From assembly GCA_034766995.1 (NCBI GenBank), contig CM068313.1:2079501-2143500 (forward strand): a stretch of DNA of 64,000 nt, written 5' to 3'. Positions 27,931 to 42,210 of the stretch are shown here, one piece after another. Position 1 is the first letter of the stretch. Each line of letters opens with the position of its first letter. The notes below the pieces were generated by a model that was given only the letters and a program-made list of their open reading frames with translations, was not told the origin of the DNA and searched no databases. The position numbers were made by a program, and so were the translations under genes. This stretch comes from Acanthacorydalis orientalis (lineage: Eukaryota; Arthropoda; Insecta; Megaloptera; Corydalidae).

Positions 27931-27934
<4 letters not shown>
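27324..27934. other. No assignable gene
   Basis: CpG-rich at 27480-27850 with open frames on both strands (up to 138 codons) and no motif. It contains a short (GT)n/(CA)n pair near 27673-27712. Confidence 0.35.
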
Positions 27935-27935
<1 letters not shown>

Positions 27936-27971
<36 letters not shown>

Positions 27972-27985
27972 TATATATATATATA

Positions 27986-28072
<87 letters not shown>
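27936..28072. repeat. (TA)n microsatellite
   Basis: About 137 bp of TA units with ACACATA and TTCATA interruptions. Confidence 0.97.
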
Positions 28073-28077
<5 letters not shown>

Positions 28078-28350
28078 CGGCAAGCTGCACTTTTCATTTT
28101 TTCTAATCAATTTAATTATGGGTTTCAATCTGTCATTCGAAATAAATGACTGTCTAGAAAACAGAATAGACACTACATGTGCCAAGAGACTTTGATCGAA
28201 GACATATTATAGATGAGACATCAACAAATCTATTTAATGAAAATTATAGAGGGCTCTGACAGATAGTCGCATGATGATAGTTACACGTTTTTAATACATT
28301 TACAGGTATTATTTTGATCGAAGATGTCTGAGTTTTAAACAAATTATTTA

Positions 28351-28354
<4 letters not shown>

Positions 28355-28434
<80 letters not shown>

Positions 28435-29067
28435 TGACAGAGAGAGAGAGAGTACTTTGGACATTCGATGTTTCTGTCACGTTTTTGTTATAAATTTGTT
28501 TATAAAACAAATGCAATCGAAATGAAATGAAATAAAATTAAAAATATGTTCTGATATTTGTGTAATTCGGAATTTTGTGGAGATTTGAGCTTATATATAT
28601 ATATATATATATAAGGGGACTTCGCCCTTTGCATATATATATATATATAAGGAGACTTCGCCACTTGCATATATATATATATATATATATAATGTCTCCG
28701 CCTCTTGTTCTCTGGACTCAAAAACATTCGGGCTTGCTGCGCTCGCCAACTTGCCAATTATAAGCTCTCTACATGTAACCGAATGAAACAATAAACATAT
28801 TTTTCAAAACTCATTTATGTCTATATAATGATGATCGCAGATAGATTGAAATGTTGCTGTTGTATTTATGAGATAAACATATTTGGGTACCATGAAACCT
28901 CGACGTCATAAATAAATAACTCGACGCCATCGAAAATTATTTATAAAACAACAATAACATAAATTTGTTTGTAAAACAAATACAATCGAAATGAAATGAA
29001 ATAAGATTAAAATATATGTTCAGCTATTTCTGTTATTTGAGATGTTTAGATTTTTCTTGAGATTTAA

Positions 29068-29130
<63 letters not shown>

Positions 29131-29263
29131 GTATATAATTCTATGGAGAGTTGCTGTTGTTATGGTTTATTTATAAAACAAAAACAACTGAAGTGAAATT
29201 AAATAAGATTAAAATGTATCTTGTGTTATTTGAGAAACTTGAACTTTTTTTGAGATTTTAGCT

Positions 29264-29327
<64 letters not shown>

Positions 29328-29799
29328 GATTTGGAAAGTTACAATTGTTATGGTTTTGTTATAAATTTGTTTCTAAAACAAAAACAACTGAAGTGAAATT
29401 AAATAAGATTAAAATGTATCTTCTGTTATTTGAGACATTTGAACTTTTTTCAGAATTTAGCTTATATATATACATATATATATATATATATAATGCTATG
29501 GAGAGTTGCTGTTGCTTGGTTTTGTTATAAATTTGTTTATAAAACAAATACAATTGAAATGAATTGAAATTAGATAAAATATATGTTGTGTTATTTAAGA
29601 TATTTGGACTTTTCTTGAGATTTTAGCTTTTATATATATATATATATATATACATAATGCTTTCGAGAGTTTCCGTTGTTATGGTTTTGTGATAAATTTG
29701 TTTATAAAACAAAAACAGTGGAAATTAAATTAAATAAAATAAAATTGTGTTCTTTTATTTCTGTTATTTGAGACATTTAGATTTTTTTCAGATTTTACC

Positions 29800-29837
<38 letters not shown>

Positions 29838-29850
29838 AGACATTTTAATA
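28355..29850 (+). repeat. Tandem array of ~165-205-bp units, each carrying its own (TA)n tract
   Basis: The motif GTTATAAATTTGTTTATAAA recurs at about 28489, 28959, 29165, 29361, 29527 and 29692. Each unit continues with AACTGAAGTGAAATTAAAT-like sequence, then TGTTATTTGAGA, GAGATTTTAGCTT, then a (TA)n tract of different length, then ATAATGCT.TGGAGAGTTGCTG. The larger first gap is explained by insertion of the duplicated segment at 28735-28936. At 28615-28690 two (TA)n tracts are separated by AAGG(G/A)GACTTCGCC motifs. Confidence 0.92.
28735..28936 (+). repeat. Duplicated segment, copy 2
   Basis: Second copy of 27008-27256, lying inside the tandem array at 28355-29850. Confidence 0.88.
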
Positions 29851-30117
29851 AAGTTAATACTTTTTTATTTTACTAATTGTAATTAAGCTGGCAAAACAAT
29901 TTTCGTTCGAATACACGAGTCGATGCTAACAGAACAACAATTACAACGGTATCAATTTCCAAACATTAAACAAATAGAAAAAAAGAAACGCGAGAACAGT
30001 TTATGTAGTTCGTTCGATCGAATCAGCGAAACTCGAATCGGATGAAATCTCCACGAGACCTCCAACCGATAAGCTATTCAAGCGAACACGAAATGAAAAT
30101 GCAGATTGTGCTCTTAC

Positions 30118-30207
30118 CTTGAGCTCTGTGCCTGTGTCCCTGTGTGTACCTTGGAGGACGGTGAGCTACTTGTGATGCTCTGGAGATAAATCGGCGCTCC
30201 TTTTATA
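30118..30207 (-). promoter_or_regulatory. Candidate TATA promoter and non-coding first exon with donor site
   Basis: On the minus strand TATAAAAG lies at 30207-30200. A start about 30 bp downstream would give an exon from ~30175 to 30118 with no ATG, ending AAG followed by the donor GTAAGAG (30117-30111). Box, spacing and donor fit an inducible or tissue-specific insect gene with an untranslated first exon. No downstream coding exon was recognised in the repeat-filled DNA below 30 kb, so the gene is unproven. Confidence 0.35.
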
Positions 30208-31370
30208 TGAAAATGCGACAATGCACCGATATGAAAACTGATCAAGGTGACGTCGACGCGGGCGGTGATTTCATCCATTAACGAATACCACCCCCGCGGC
30301 ATGCTTATTTACGCTGGCGACCTGTGAGAAAACGTTAACTGGTTGCGACGTGTTCAACAAGAATTTAATATGGATTCGAGCCGTCGTTCCGACGGGCGAC
30401 CGTTCGATCGATACGCTCCTCTGATCGATCTCACCCGGTGCGATTGTCTACGGATTGATTGTGTCGAATGTGTACAATAGAAAATGATCTTAGATAGGTT
30501 CGGGTTCGTTCGGACGTGCCGATTGGGGACATCTGAAAATTGATGGGTTTTCATTCGTCCAAGCGCGATCGAAAATATTTAATAATTAATTATGGATCAT
30601 ACTTGATTGTTTGCTTGATTTCGATGACGACGAAAGGAGCGTTAAATCACAGAAAATCCCGGTCCAAAACGACAGAACTATGAATCAAAAAACTATCGAT
30701 AGAGTGCTCGTTTTTATAATCAATTGGAATAACATAAGATCAAGTCATCATCGGCGTGCAAGTACGACGTTCATTTGTTTCTTATCTGGCGAACGTATGC
30801 TCAGAGACGACTTGATCGCTAAGAGTGCTGTTTCATAAACGACGCAAAAAAATTTTTAATTGATTTTCATTTATGGCCGAACTGTTTTGAAATTTGGAGA
30901 GTTTGATTTTTTTTTCGTATAGAGAGACAGAGAATGTTATTTTTCTTTTAAAAAAGGAAAACTATATTTATCTCAAGCGTGGCAGATTATGGTGTAAGCA
31001 CATGCAGTATAAAAATGTAGATTATTCAAATTCTGATCAATTTTTAGATTTTGCTTGTTTCGATCAAATTTTAAAATTGGAAAATGACACAATCATGTTT
31101 TACAAACGGACTTTAAATTAGTTGAAATCATTTTTTTCCACAATTAAACAAGATATCAGTCAGAAATAAGTGGTTTCTAGTCTTGTGAAATAGATTTAAT
31201 TTTTGAACAAAAATTGTATGCTATATGGTAAATTTTCTTTCTACAATCTATCACAAGACTTACTAGAGAGAGAAAATGCTACAATTTTTATTTACACTTT
31301 CAGTAAACAATCTTAGTTCTTACTGAGACGAAATAGTGTTCTCAAACTACATTTCTAGAAAGATCTACAT
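30208..31370. other. No recognisable gene
   Basis: Mostly AT-rich DNA, slightly GC-richer at 30230-30480. Open frames lack motifs. Confidence 0.4.
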
Positions 31371-31432
31371 TTCTAGAGTGCTCTGGTACATAAAATACTT
31401 TTCTATGTCACAGCACTCTGAGATGTTCTGTA
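31371..31432. repeat. Imperfect hairpin related to the one at 52840-52902
   Basis: AGAGTGCTCTGGTACATA pairs with TATGTCACAGCACTCT across a short loop. The same AGAGTGCTGTGG stem and a nearby TTTCTAGAAA/TACATTTCTAG sequence occur at 52840-52920, so both belong to one small family. Confidence 0.75.
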
Positions 31433-31889
31433 TGTTCTTTTTTATCATAGCACTTTGTGATATGCCTGTTTGTAAGTACTATAAATATGGCGACATTGCT
31501 GTCGAAATGGATATAAGCAGAAATCGAAAAATGTCAATGGCCAATTATTATGTATTGTGGAGGAATGAGAATAGATTTTTTTAAAAATAGTAAGGAATTT
31601 AAATTATTGAAAATAACCTGTTCACCCAGCTCTAAACCTAATCTCAATCCAAGTTATAATTTTGACATACGATACTTTTCTTTAATAGTTTTTATCGAGG
31701 CATCTGGTTTTTTTGCAATTTTTCCCAGATAACGACCGCAAGCGATGCGTAACAATCCTTTTTTGTTTTCCAACTCACGGCGTTCGTTGCATCCGTGGAA
31801 ATATACTTCGAGTATTTCATGGCTCCCGGCACTGTAGCGACGCTCAGGGCTTTTACATCTAGTACCTCACGGTAAGCTCATGCTTGATA
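31433..31889. other. No recognisable feature
   Basis: Unique-looking DNA between the hairpin and the long inverted repeat. Confidence 0.4.
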
Positions 31890-32862
31890 TTTGATATTTC
31901 GAGCAGTTTCTGTTGCTTCACGTCCCAATTTAAACACATACAACAGAATCACACGAATTTGCTTATTTCCATGATTAATTTAAGAGGTTATACCAACAAT
32001 ACAAAAGAATGAAAACAATAGACATAAGCTGAAGTCAGTAGTGCTAATTTCATTGTTTACAACAATCAATCACATGACTATAACAAAAGATATCAGAAAT
32101 AGAAAAATCAGCACCAAACTTAAACTGATAAAAACCGCAATTATTTTCGCACCGACCTAATAATTTAGTGCGCGATTTAAAATTGTATCTGTGAACACGC
32201 CTCATCAGTTTGGATTCTTCTGCAATGTCTTCACCTATTTCATTTTCAAATTTCTTTTGCACTCTTTTGTTATAATCATACAACAGATAACTTTAAGTAG
32301 AAAAATCGACGCCAAACTTAAGACGATAAATACCGCAATTATTTTTGCATTGACCTTATATTAAACAGGTTTCGAGAGAAAATCAAGACTCAGGACGTTT
32401 TTTTATTTCATTCGAATAGAAGGAACGTATATTTCGTGTACATAAAAATAAAATTCAATTCAATAACATTTGAATTACTTGAAACTCATATTGTCTGCCG
32501 CTTCTAAGTCGCATAAAACTGCCAGTGTTCGCTTCCGTGACGCACAAAGAACTAACAAACCGAAATTAAGCAGACAAGGTGGCTGTGCCATTATCTCTAG
32601 TGTGCATTGAAACAAAACTTATACAAACATATCCTGTTACCTAAGAAATAGATTGCGAGGAAATGTTTAGGTGGCCATGTGTTTTCTGTGATCGTACGAT
32701 CATGCAAGGCGTTGAAGGGTTAAATTTCATTTACTGACTTATTATCAGACGGGAAAAAACATTGTCTCTAGTCAGCTAGTAATAATATCAATATAAATGT
32801 GTGTGTATCTGAGCACACTTAGATGCAGAACGTATAAATGTCATATTGTAAACACATACAGC
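31890..32862 (-). repeat. Left arm of a ~970-bp inverted repeat (contains mariner 5' ends)
   Basis: Pairs with 33628-34600; inner and outer ends have the same coordinate sum, so there is little length change. The outer part (to about 32160) is the 5' end of a mariner, read on the minus strand up to a terminus TTAGGTCGGTGCGAAAATAA. Then come a ~100-bp unit (32160-32280), a second partial mariner-type terminus (AATTGCGGTATTTATC region near 32310-32345), and about 500 bp of other DNA. Confidence 0.93.
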
Positions 32863-33627
32863 AAAATCGTGCGAATTTGCTTTTTTCCCATGACTAATTC
32901 AAGTGGTTACATCTAACAATACTAAAGAATGAAAACAATAGACATAATCTGAAATCAGTAGTGATCATTTCATTGGTCACAACGATCTGTCACAAGACAA
33001 AAACAAAAGATATCAGAAATAGAAAAATCGGCGTCAAACTTAAACCGATAAAAACCGCAATTATTTTCGCATCGACCTAATAATTTAGTGCGCGGTTCAA
33101 AATTGTATCTGTGAACACGCCTCATCATTACGGATTCTTCTCCACTGTCTTCACCTATTGCATTTTCATATTTCTTTCGTACTGATTCTTCCTTCACGAC
33201 TATATTGTCCCGATTCGTCGAATATTGAAACGGGCGTCCTCGTGTTGACAGAGGAAAATTTCGCCGGCGACACGGCTGAAAATTCCAAGAAGTCCGTCGA
33301 GGAAGGGAACGCGACGGCGCGCACGTGGCGTCGGTTGGCTCGTCGGTCGGCCGGCGGCGTCGGCTGGATGGACGCGCGTCCTGATGCGAGCCGACAGAGG
33401 CGCAGCATGGCGGCGCGCGGCCGCGCACCGAATGTGTGTCAATGCGTGCGGCACCGTCGCAAATTGTTTCGAAACGCTCGATGCGGAAACCGAACGCAAT
33501 CAACGGCCGACCACGTACCGCATCGTTGTAAATGTGTGTGTGTGTGTGTGTACTGGACGGACAATTCACTCTTCATTTCGTGTCGGTTAAAGTTCAGATG
33601 CACTTTTCGACCCAGTTCCGAGAAAAC
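32863..33627. repeat. Spacer of the inverted repeat, with a third mariner-end copy and a GC-rich core
   Basis: 32863-33190 is a third copy of the mariner 5' end plus the adjoining ~100-bp unit, in the same orientation as the left arm. 33200-33560 is CpG-rich with overlapping frames on both strands (up to 199 codons when fused to the repeat) and no known domain, plus a (GT)n run near 33533-33551. Confidence 0.85.
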
Positions 33628-34600
33628 GATATAGGACATTCGTACGTTCTGCATCTAAGTGTGCTCAGACACACTCAAACACACACACATTTATAGTGAT
33701 ATTATTACTAGCTGACTAGAGACAATGTTTTTTCCCGTCTGATAATAAGTCAGTAAATGAAATTTAACCCTTCAACGCCGTGCATGACCGTACGATCACA
33801 GAAAACACATGGCCACCTAAACATTTTCTCGCAATTTCTTAGGTGACAGGATATGTTTGTGTAAGTTTTGTTTCAATGCACACTAGAGATAATAGCACAG
33901 CCACCTCGTCTGCTTAATTTCGGTTTGTTAGTTCTTTGTGCGTCACGGAAGCGAACACTGGCAGTTTTATGCGACTTAGAAGCGGCAGACAGTATGAGTT
34001 TCAAGTAATTCAAATGTTATTGAATTGAATTTTATTTTTATGTACACGAAATAAACGTTCCTTCTAGTCGAATGAAAAAAAAACGTCCTGCGTATTGATT
34101 TTCTCTCGAAACCTGTTTAATATAAGATCTATGCAAAAATAATTGCGGTTTTTATCGTCTTAAGTTTCGCGTCGATTTTTCTAGTTAAAGTTATCTGTTG
34201 TTATAGTTACGTGATTATAACAAAAGAGTGCAAAAGAAATATGAAAATGAAATAGGTGATGACATTGGAGAAGAGTCCAAACTGATGAGGCGTGCTCACA
34301 GATACAATTTTAAACCGCGCAGTAAATTATTAGGTCGATGCGAAAATAATTGCGGTTTTTATCAAGTTAAGTTCGGCGCCGATTTTTCTAATTTGGATAC
34401 CTTTTGTTATAGTCATGTGATTGATCGTTGTAAACAATGAAATTAGCACTACTGACTTCAGCTTATGTCTATTGTTTTCATTCTTTAGTATTGTTGGATG
34501 TAACCACTTGAATTAGTCATGGGAAAAAAGCAAATTCGCGCGATTTTGTTGTATGAGCTTCAGTTGGGACTTAAAGCAACAGAAAGTGCGAAAATATCAA
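33628..34600 (+). repeat. Right arm of the ~970-bp inverted repeat
   Basis: Reverse complement of 31890-32862 at roughly 90% identity by eye. It runs from TACGTTCTGCATCTAAGTG through TTTAACCCTTCAACGCC, GCGACTTAGAAGCGGCAGAC and the two mariner-type termini near 34137 and 34329. Confidence 0.93.
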
Positions 34601-34770
34601 ATTTGTTTTTGGTGAAGAGTCAATTAGTGAAAGTATAGCTAAACACCGGTTCCAAAAATGTTATAATGGAAACGAAAGCAGTGTGTTAAGATGGCAAAAC
34701 TGTGTCGATAGTTTAGGCACATACTTTGATCAGTTGTGCTGCTCACTGTTCGAGATACAAAAAACTAAAC
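34329..34770 (+). pseudogene. Mariner 5' terminus and transposase N-terminus relic
   Basis: Starts with the terminal repeat TTAGGTCGATGCGAAAATAA followed by TTGCGGTTTTTATC, closely like the Hsmar1/cecropia-type mariner end. After a ~190-bp leader the frame reads MGKKQIRAILLYELQLGLKA, the N-terminus of that transposase group (xKKxIRAILLYEFKLGRKA). Stops and frameshifts follow, the DDD core is missing and no right terminus is seen. It straddles the edge of the inverted repeat arm. Confidence 0.85.
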
Positions 34771-35382
34771 CTGTGATACCAAATCGGACACTTCATATTT
34801 ACTGACCAAGCACACTGAATTTCTCATCGAAGCTGCATCGAATTCATTCGCTTGTCGAAAACGGAACGAAAGATGCACGGATGACTAGATCGGCGACGAA
34901 ACCGACCTAGCGCGCACTCCTCGTGATTTCTTCAAAAACCGGAGCTTCTATTACGTCGTCGCAAACGACAAAGGAGCCGCTGTTGTTGTCGGGACGTCTC
35001 CGCCGGCGACACACTTGACGCTCACGCCCGTCTACCTGCTCGTCGGAGTCAATTAAGCGAGGCGTGAATTACAACACACACGAGGCGCCGCGCGTCACGT
35101 CGGATCCGAGACGCGTGGGCCGACGGGGACTTGCACGCCGTCGTCAGCTGCTGTTTACAGCATCTCCGTGTTATTTACTATATTTAAACGTCACACGAAA
35201 CGTGGAATGTTCATCTAGGAACGTGTGGACGAACCGCGCTGTTCCGAAATATGTGTAGTAAAAACTGCTTATGCTTTTTAGTAGCAGGCTCTGTCGACGT
35301 TGACAATTAACAAAGTCGGTAGCGTGTTGCCTAGCAATCGGTCAATAAACATCTATTACATTTAGTTCATTTCACGGTCGTA

Positions 35383-35830
35383 CACGCAGGTCCGGCAACG
35401 AACAGCAATCTCAATGACGAAAACGGTATCGCTTGTTGGTCGATTTTTTTAATTACGATTTCCGCCGCTACGCGGTACCACTGAAGAGGGGTACACTTCT
35501 ATCTAACTACAGTTTACTTGTCACCGCTCCCGTAATAATAGCACAATTCTAATGATAGTGTTTTCTACTAATCGAATTTTCATGGAAGTCGAGTATTAAA
35601 AAAATAATAAAATGTCATAGAACATTAAAAGATGATAAATGTCGTCCACTTATACATATTTAACAACTTTATCTTTGTTAATACATAATTTAAAATTCTC
35701 GCTATACTGTGAAAGATAAGGGAGGGAATGTATCTCTTTACGGGTGGCGTCGCGTGTCGGCGGAGATTATTATTAAAGAGATCGACTGACAAGCGATACC
35801 GTTTTCAGCCCGTCGTTGCAGGACCTGCAT
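35383..35830. repeat. Imperfect foldback, ~110-bp arms
   Basis: The left arm (about 35383-35500: CGCAGGTCCGGCAACG, AAAACGGTATCGCTTGT, TCCGCCG) is the inverted counterpart of about 35730-35830 (CGGCGGA, ACAAGCGATACCGTTTT, CGTTGCAGGACCTGC), roughly 75-80% identical. The loop (~230 bp) is AT-rich. A TATAAAAA motif follows at about 35864. Confidence 0.75.
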
Positions 35831-35860
35831 GCAGGACCGTTGTTCATTTATTGTATTTTT

Positions 35861-37041
35861 TGATATAAAAACCAGAGAGCTCTGCCGTTTACTAGCTACG
35901 TTCGCCGGCCGCAGCTCTCTGTTATTCGCCTCGCGGTCGGGGAGACGCTCTGTAGACTCGATGTCGGGGCGCTAGTAGTATTTCGTTATTTCTGAGCGCG
36001 AGTTTTAAAATTTCTTGTCACCAGTTTTACACAAATAATTTGAAAAGTTTATTGCAGGGAATGTAGGTTGGTTGGCTGTTGGATTTTTACGGCGCATCGA
36101 CAACTGAGGTCGGAGAAATGTAGGGATAAGTGCAGTAATTAAGAGTAGTCCAGAGAAATGTGTACACTCTATCCGACCGAGTTCGTATTTTCCGGATTTT
36201 TATTAATTAAAAGTGAAATTCAATTTTACTTTATAGTATAGGCAAATGAACAAAACCAATGCGTTATCGCATTGAATCAATTGGCCGCATTCATATATAA
36301 AATATAAACAGTATACAGATGTTAAATGTTACTAATCTACATACAGTCGAGTCTATGTTCATGCGGTGGATATGTTCCGCAGAAAATCGGATATATAAAA
36401 AAACATATTTTCTTTTGAGACATTGTTGTGCTAAACAGAAACGGCGATACGTGAACAGAATCCATCCACACGACTGGACCGTGCCTCGATATCGGGACCG
36501 AACCGTTAAAAACGCGACAGGGCCGACGTTCGGTCGCTCTGAAGCCGAGACCTCCCGGTCGAACAGACGGCTCGGTTGTGTCGGCCCGACGTTCTCGTCC
36601 GTCCATTTCATCCTTGCTCTATTTTAACAAGCGTGTGTACTATGTGCAGAACGAACGTTGTGTCCGTCGTTATTGGATAACAGGTCACGTTTGTTGCCGA
36701 TAATAGTGCCCGTATGCGGAGAGACGCTGCAGCGGAAATGGAATTATGGCAGAGATTATTATCTGCAAGTGACAGTTGTTAACACAGCTGTGTGTGTTTA
36801 TTCTGAAAGTACGAATAAATGTCGACGTTTCGCTAAACGCAACAGTACGGGCACGTCGAGAGCGACACTGACGTGCCCGATCGCTCGGCCGACTTTTTTC
36901 TTCTCTTTCATTTCTCTTCCCCGTTCGTGTTACGTGCGCAGGGATAATTATGATCGCAGTCAATGTACGATGAACGAACCGCTATTTCTTTCTGAACCAT
37001 AAACTGCTTATTATTTTAATTAACATACTATTACTAATGTG

Positions 37042-37045
<4 letters not shown>
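35861..37045. other. No assignable gene
   Basis: Mixed-composition DNA. Frames at 36291-37002 (up to 114 codons) occur on both strands and have no domain motif. Confidence 0.35.
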
Positions 37046-37130
<85 letters not shown>

Positions 37131-37131
37131 C
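37046..37131. repeat. (TA)n/(TG)n microsatellite
   Basis: About 66 bp of TA units with one ACA interruption, followed by about 9 TG units. Confidence 0.97.
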
Positions 37132-37137
37132 GTGTGT

Positions 37138-37350
37138 ACGGTGGCCCACTCAGGATTTAATCTTGAGATGAGGGAGGGGGGCGAGTCGAACGGATATTTT
37201 TTTTTAATGTGAATTCAATCAGATTCATTAGGTGACTATAAAAATTTATTTGAAGAATAAAATCCAGTTTTTTTCTCACAAAGCTCTTGTATTAATTCAG
37301 TCGTAGCTACATTCATCTCTCTGTGTACACATTTTCGCGAGATGATTTTA
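37138..37350 (+). repeat. Dispersed repeat, copy 2
   Basis: Aligns with 24889-25140: GTGGC, GATTTAATCT.GAG, TTTTTTAATGTGAATTCAAT, AAAATTTATTTGAAGAATAA, CACAAAGCTCT and ATCTCTCT.TGTA. It starts just after a TA/TG tract, as copy 1 does. Confidence 0.85.
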
Positions 37351-37399
37351 TGGCGGTGTATTTTGGCTGGCGGAGCTGCTCGCTGGGATGGTTACCGAG

Positions 37400-37660
37400 C
37401 GGCTTATGCTTATAAAAGTTCAGGCTCAACTTGTGTATGAACTATGCAACCGTATCCATGTTGACCACCTGGTGTAGTGTGGCCGTGCGGTAGTAGTTAT
37501 GCTTGTTTAGTGCCATCTTCACCTCCTTGCTCTGTACTGTCTGTACTCTCTGTAATGTCCTGATGTTACCTGGAGAGGCATTCCGCCATATAGAGACCGC
37601 ATGTGTCATAATACGTCGTGTGGCCATTTTGTACAGCATGATCTTATCGCCTGCATCGCG
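37400..37660 (-). pseudogene. Jockey-type LINE reverse transcriptase fragment, C-terminal
   Basis: The minus strand reads KIMLYKMATRRIMTHAVSIW, then NASPGNIRTLQRVQTVQ, then HNYYRTATLHQVVNMDTVA. It follows the conserved order LYKxxIRPxxxYGxxxW, LQxxQNxxLR, WYxRNxxLHxDLxxxTV near the end of jockey-clade reverse transcriptases. The usual RPxxTYG is degraded to RRIMTHA. No upstream palm domain is nearby, so it is a 5'-truncated relic. Confidence 0.75.
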
Positions 37661-37684
37661 ACCACGTTCACTAACAACAAGAAC

Positions 37685-37855
37685 GCTGATCGCAGTGGAA
37701 AAAGATTTCGGAACAAAATTTTGAGCAACTTGCACGACCGTTTTTCTTGCGAAACACACAGCATTGCGTTATGTAGCGAGTCGACTCTTGCACGGAAGAT
37801 ACAGGAAGTTGTTCAGAATTTTGCTCCGAAATCTTTTTCCACTGCGATCGGCGAC
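37685..37855. repeat. Small terminal-inverted-repeat element (~170 bp)
   Basis: GATCGCAGTGGAAAAAGATT at about 37689 and the following TCGGAACAAAATTTTGAGCA are mirrored by TGCTCCGAAATCTTTTTCC and ACTGCGATCGGC at about 37822-37852. Arms are ~45 bp with a few mismatches; the loop is ~75 bp. It looks like a MITE or foldback of unknown family. No target duplication is evident. Confidence 0.8.
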
Positions 37856-38084
37856 CCTTTTTCAAATTTGCGTATCTGCAGTCAATTTATTTCAATGTCC
37901 TCTTACGGATATAAAAATATACATGCGTTATTAAATGATAAAAAAATAAAAAGTAATGGAACTAGCGCGGAAATATTTTTAAGTGACGTTGATGCAAAAA
38001 AAAACAACAAAAATGTGTTCAAAAAGAAATGCTTATAATATCATAACATTTACATTACAAAAAAAAATAAAATAAAAAAATCCA

Positions 38085-38155
38085 AAATGAAGGATTGAAC
38101 CCGAGACCTCCAGCTCTCCGACTGCCTTACTTAACCAACTACGCTACGCGCCTCT
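38085..38155 (-). other. tRNA-like sequence with A and B boxes (SINE head or tRNA pseudogene)
   Basis: The minus strand has a perfect A-box, TAGCGTAGTTGG (38146-38135), and a B-box, GGTTCAATCC (38101-38092), at tRNA-like spacing, followed by a T-run of the kind that ends pol III transcripts. The acceptor stem does not pair, so it is not an intact tRNA. A tRNA-derived SINE is the likeliest reading. Confidence 0.6.
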
Positions 38156-38159
38156 TATG

Positions 38160-42210
<4,051 letters not shown>

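Noticed and set aside
32970..33569. 199-codon minus-strand frame
   Set aside because: It is the mariner-end unit joined to the CpG-rich spacer; the long frame is a fusion of unrelated sequence.
35830..36060. LTR retrotransposon long terminal repeat
   Set aside because: TATAAAAA and a GC-rich leader are present, but no second LTR, primer-binding site or gag/pol remnant was found.
36291..37002. Possible small secreted protein frames
   Set aside because: Frames are open on both strands, have no signal peptide of convincing form, and no splice or promoter support.
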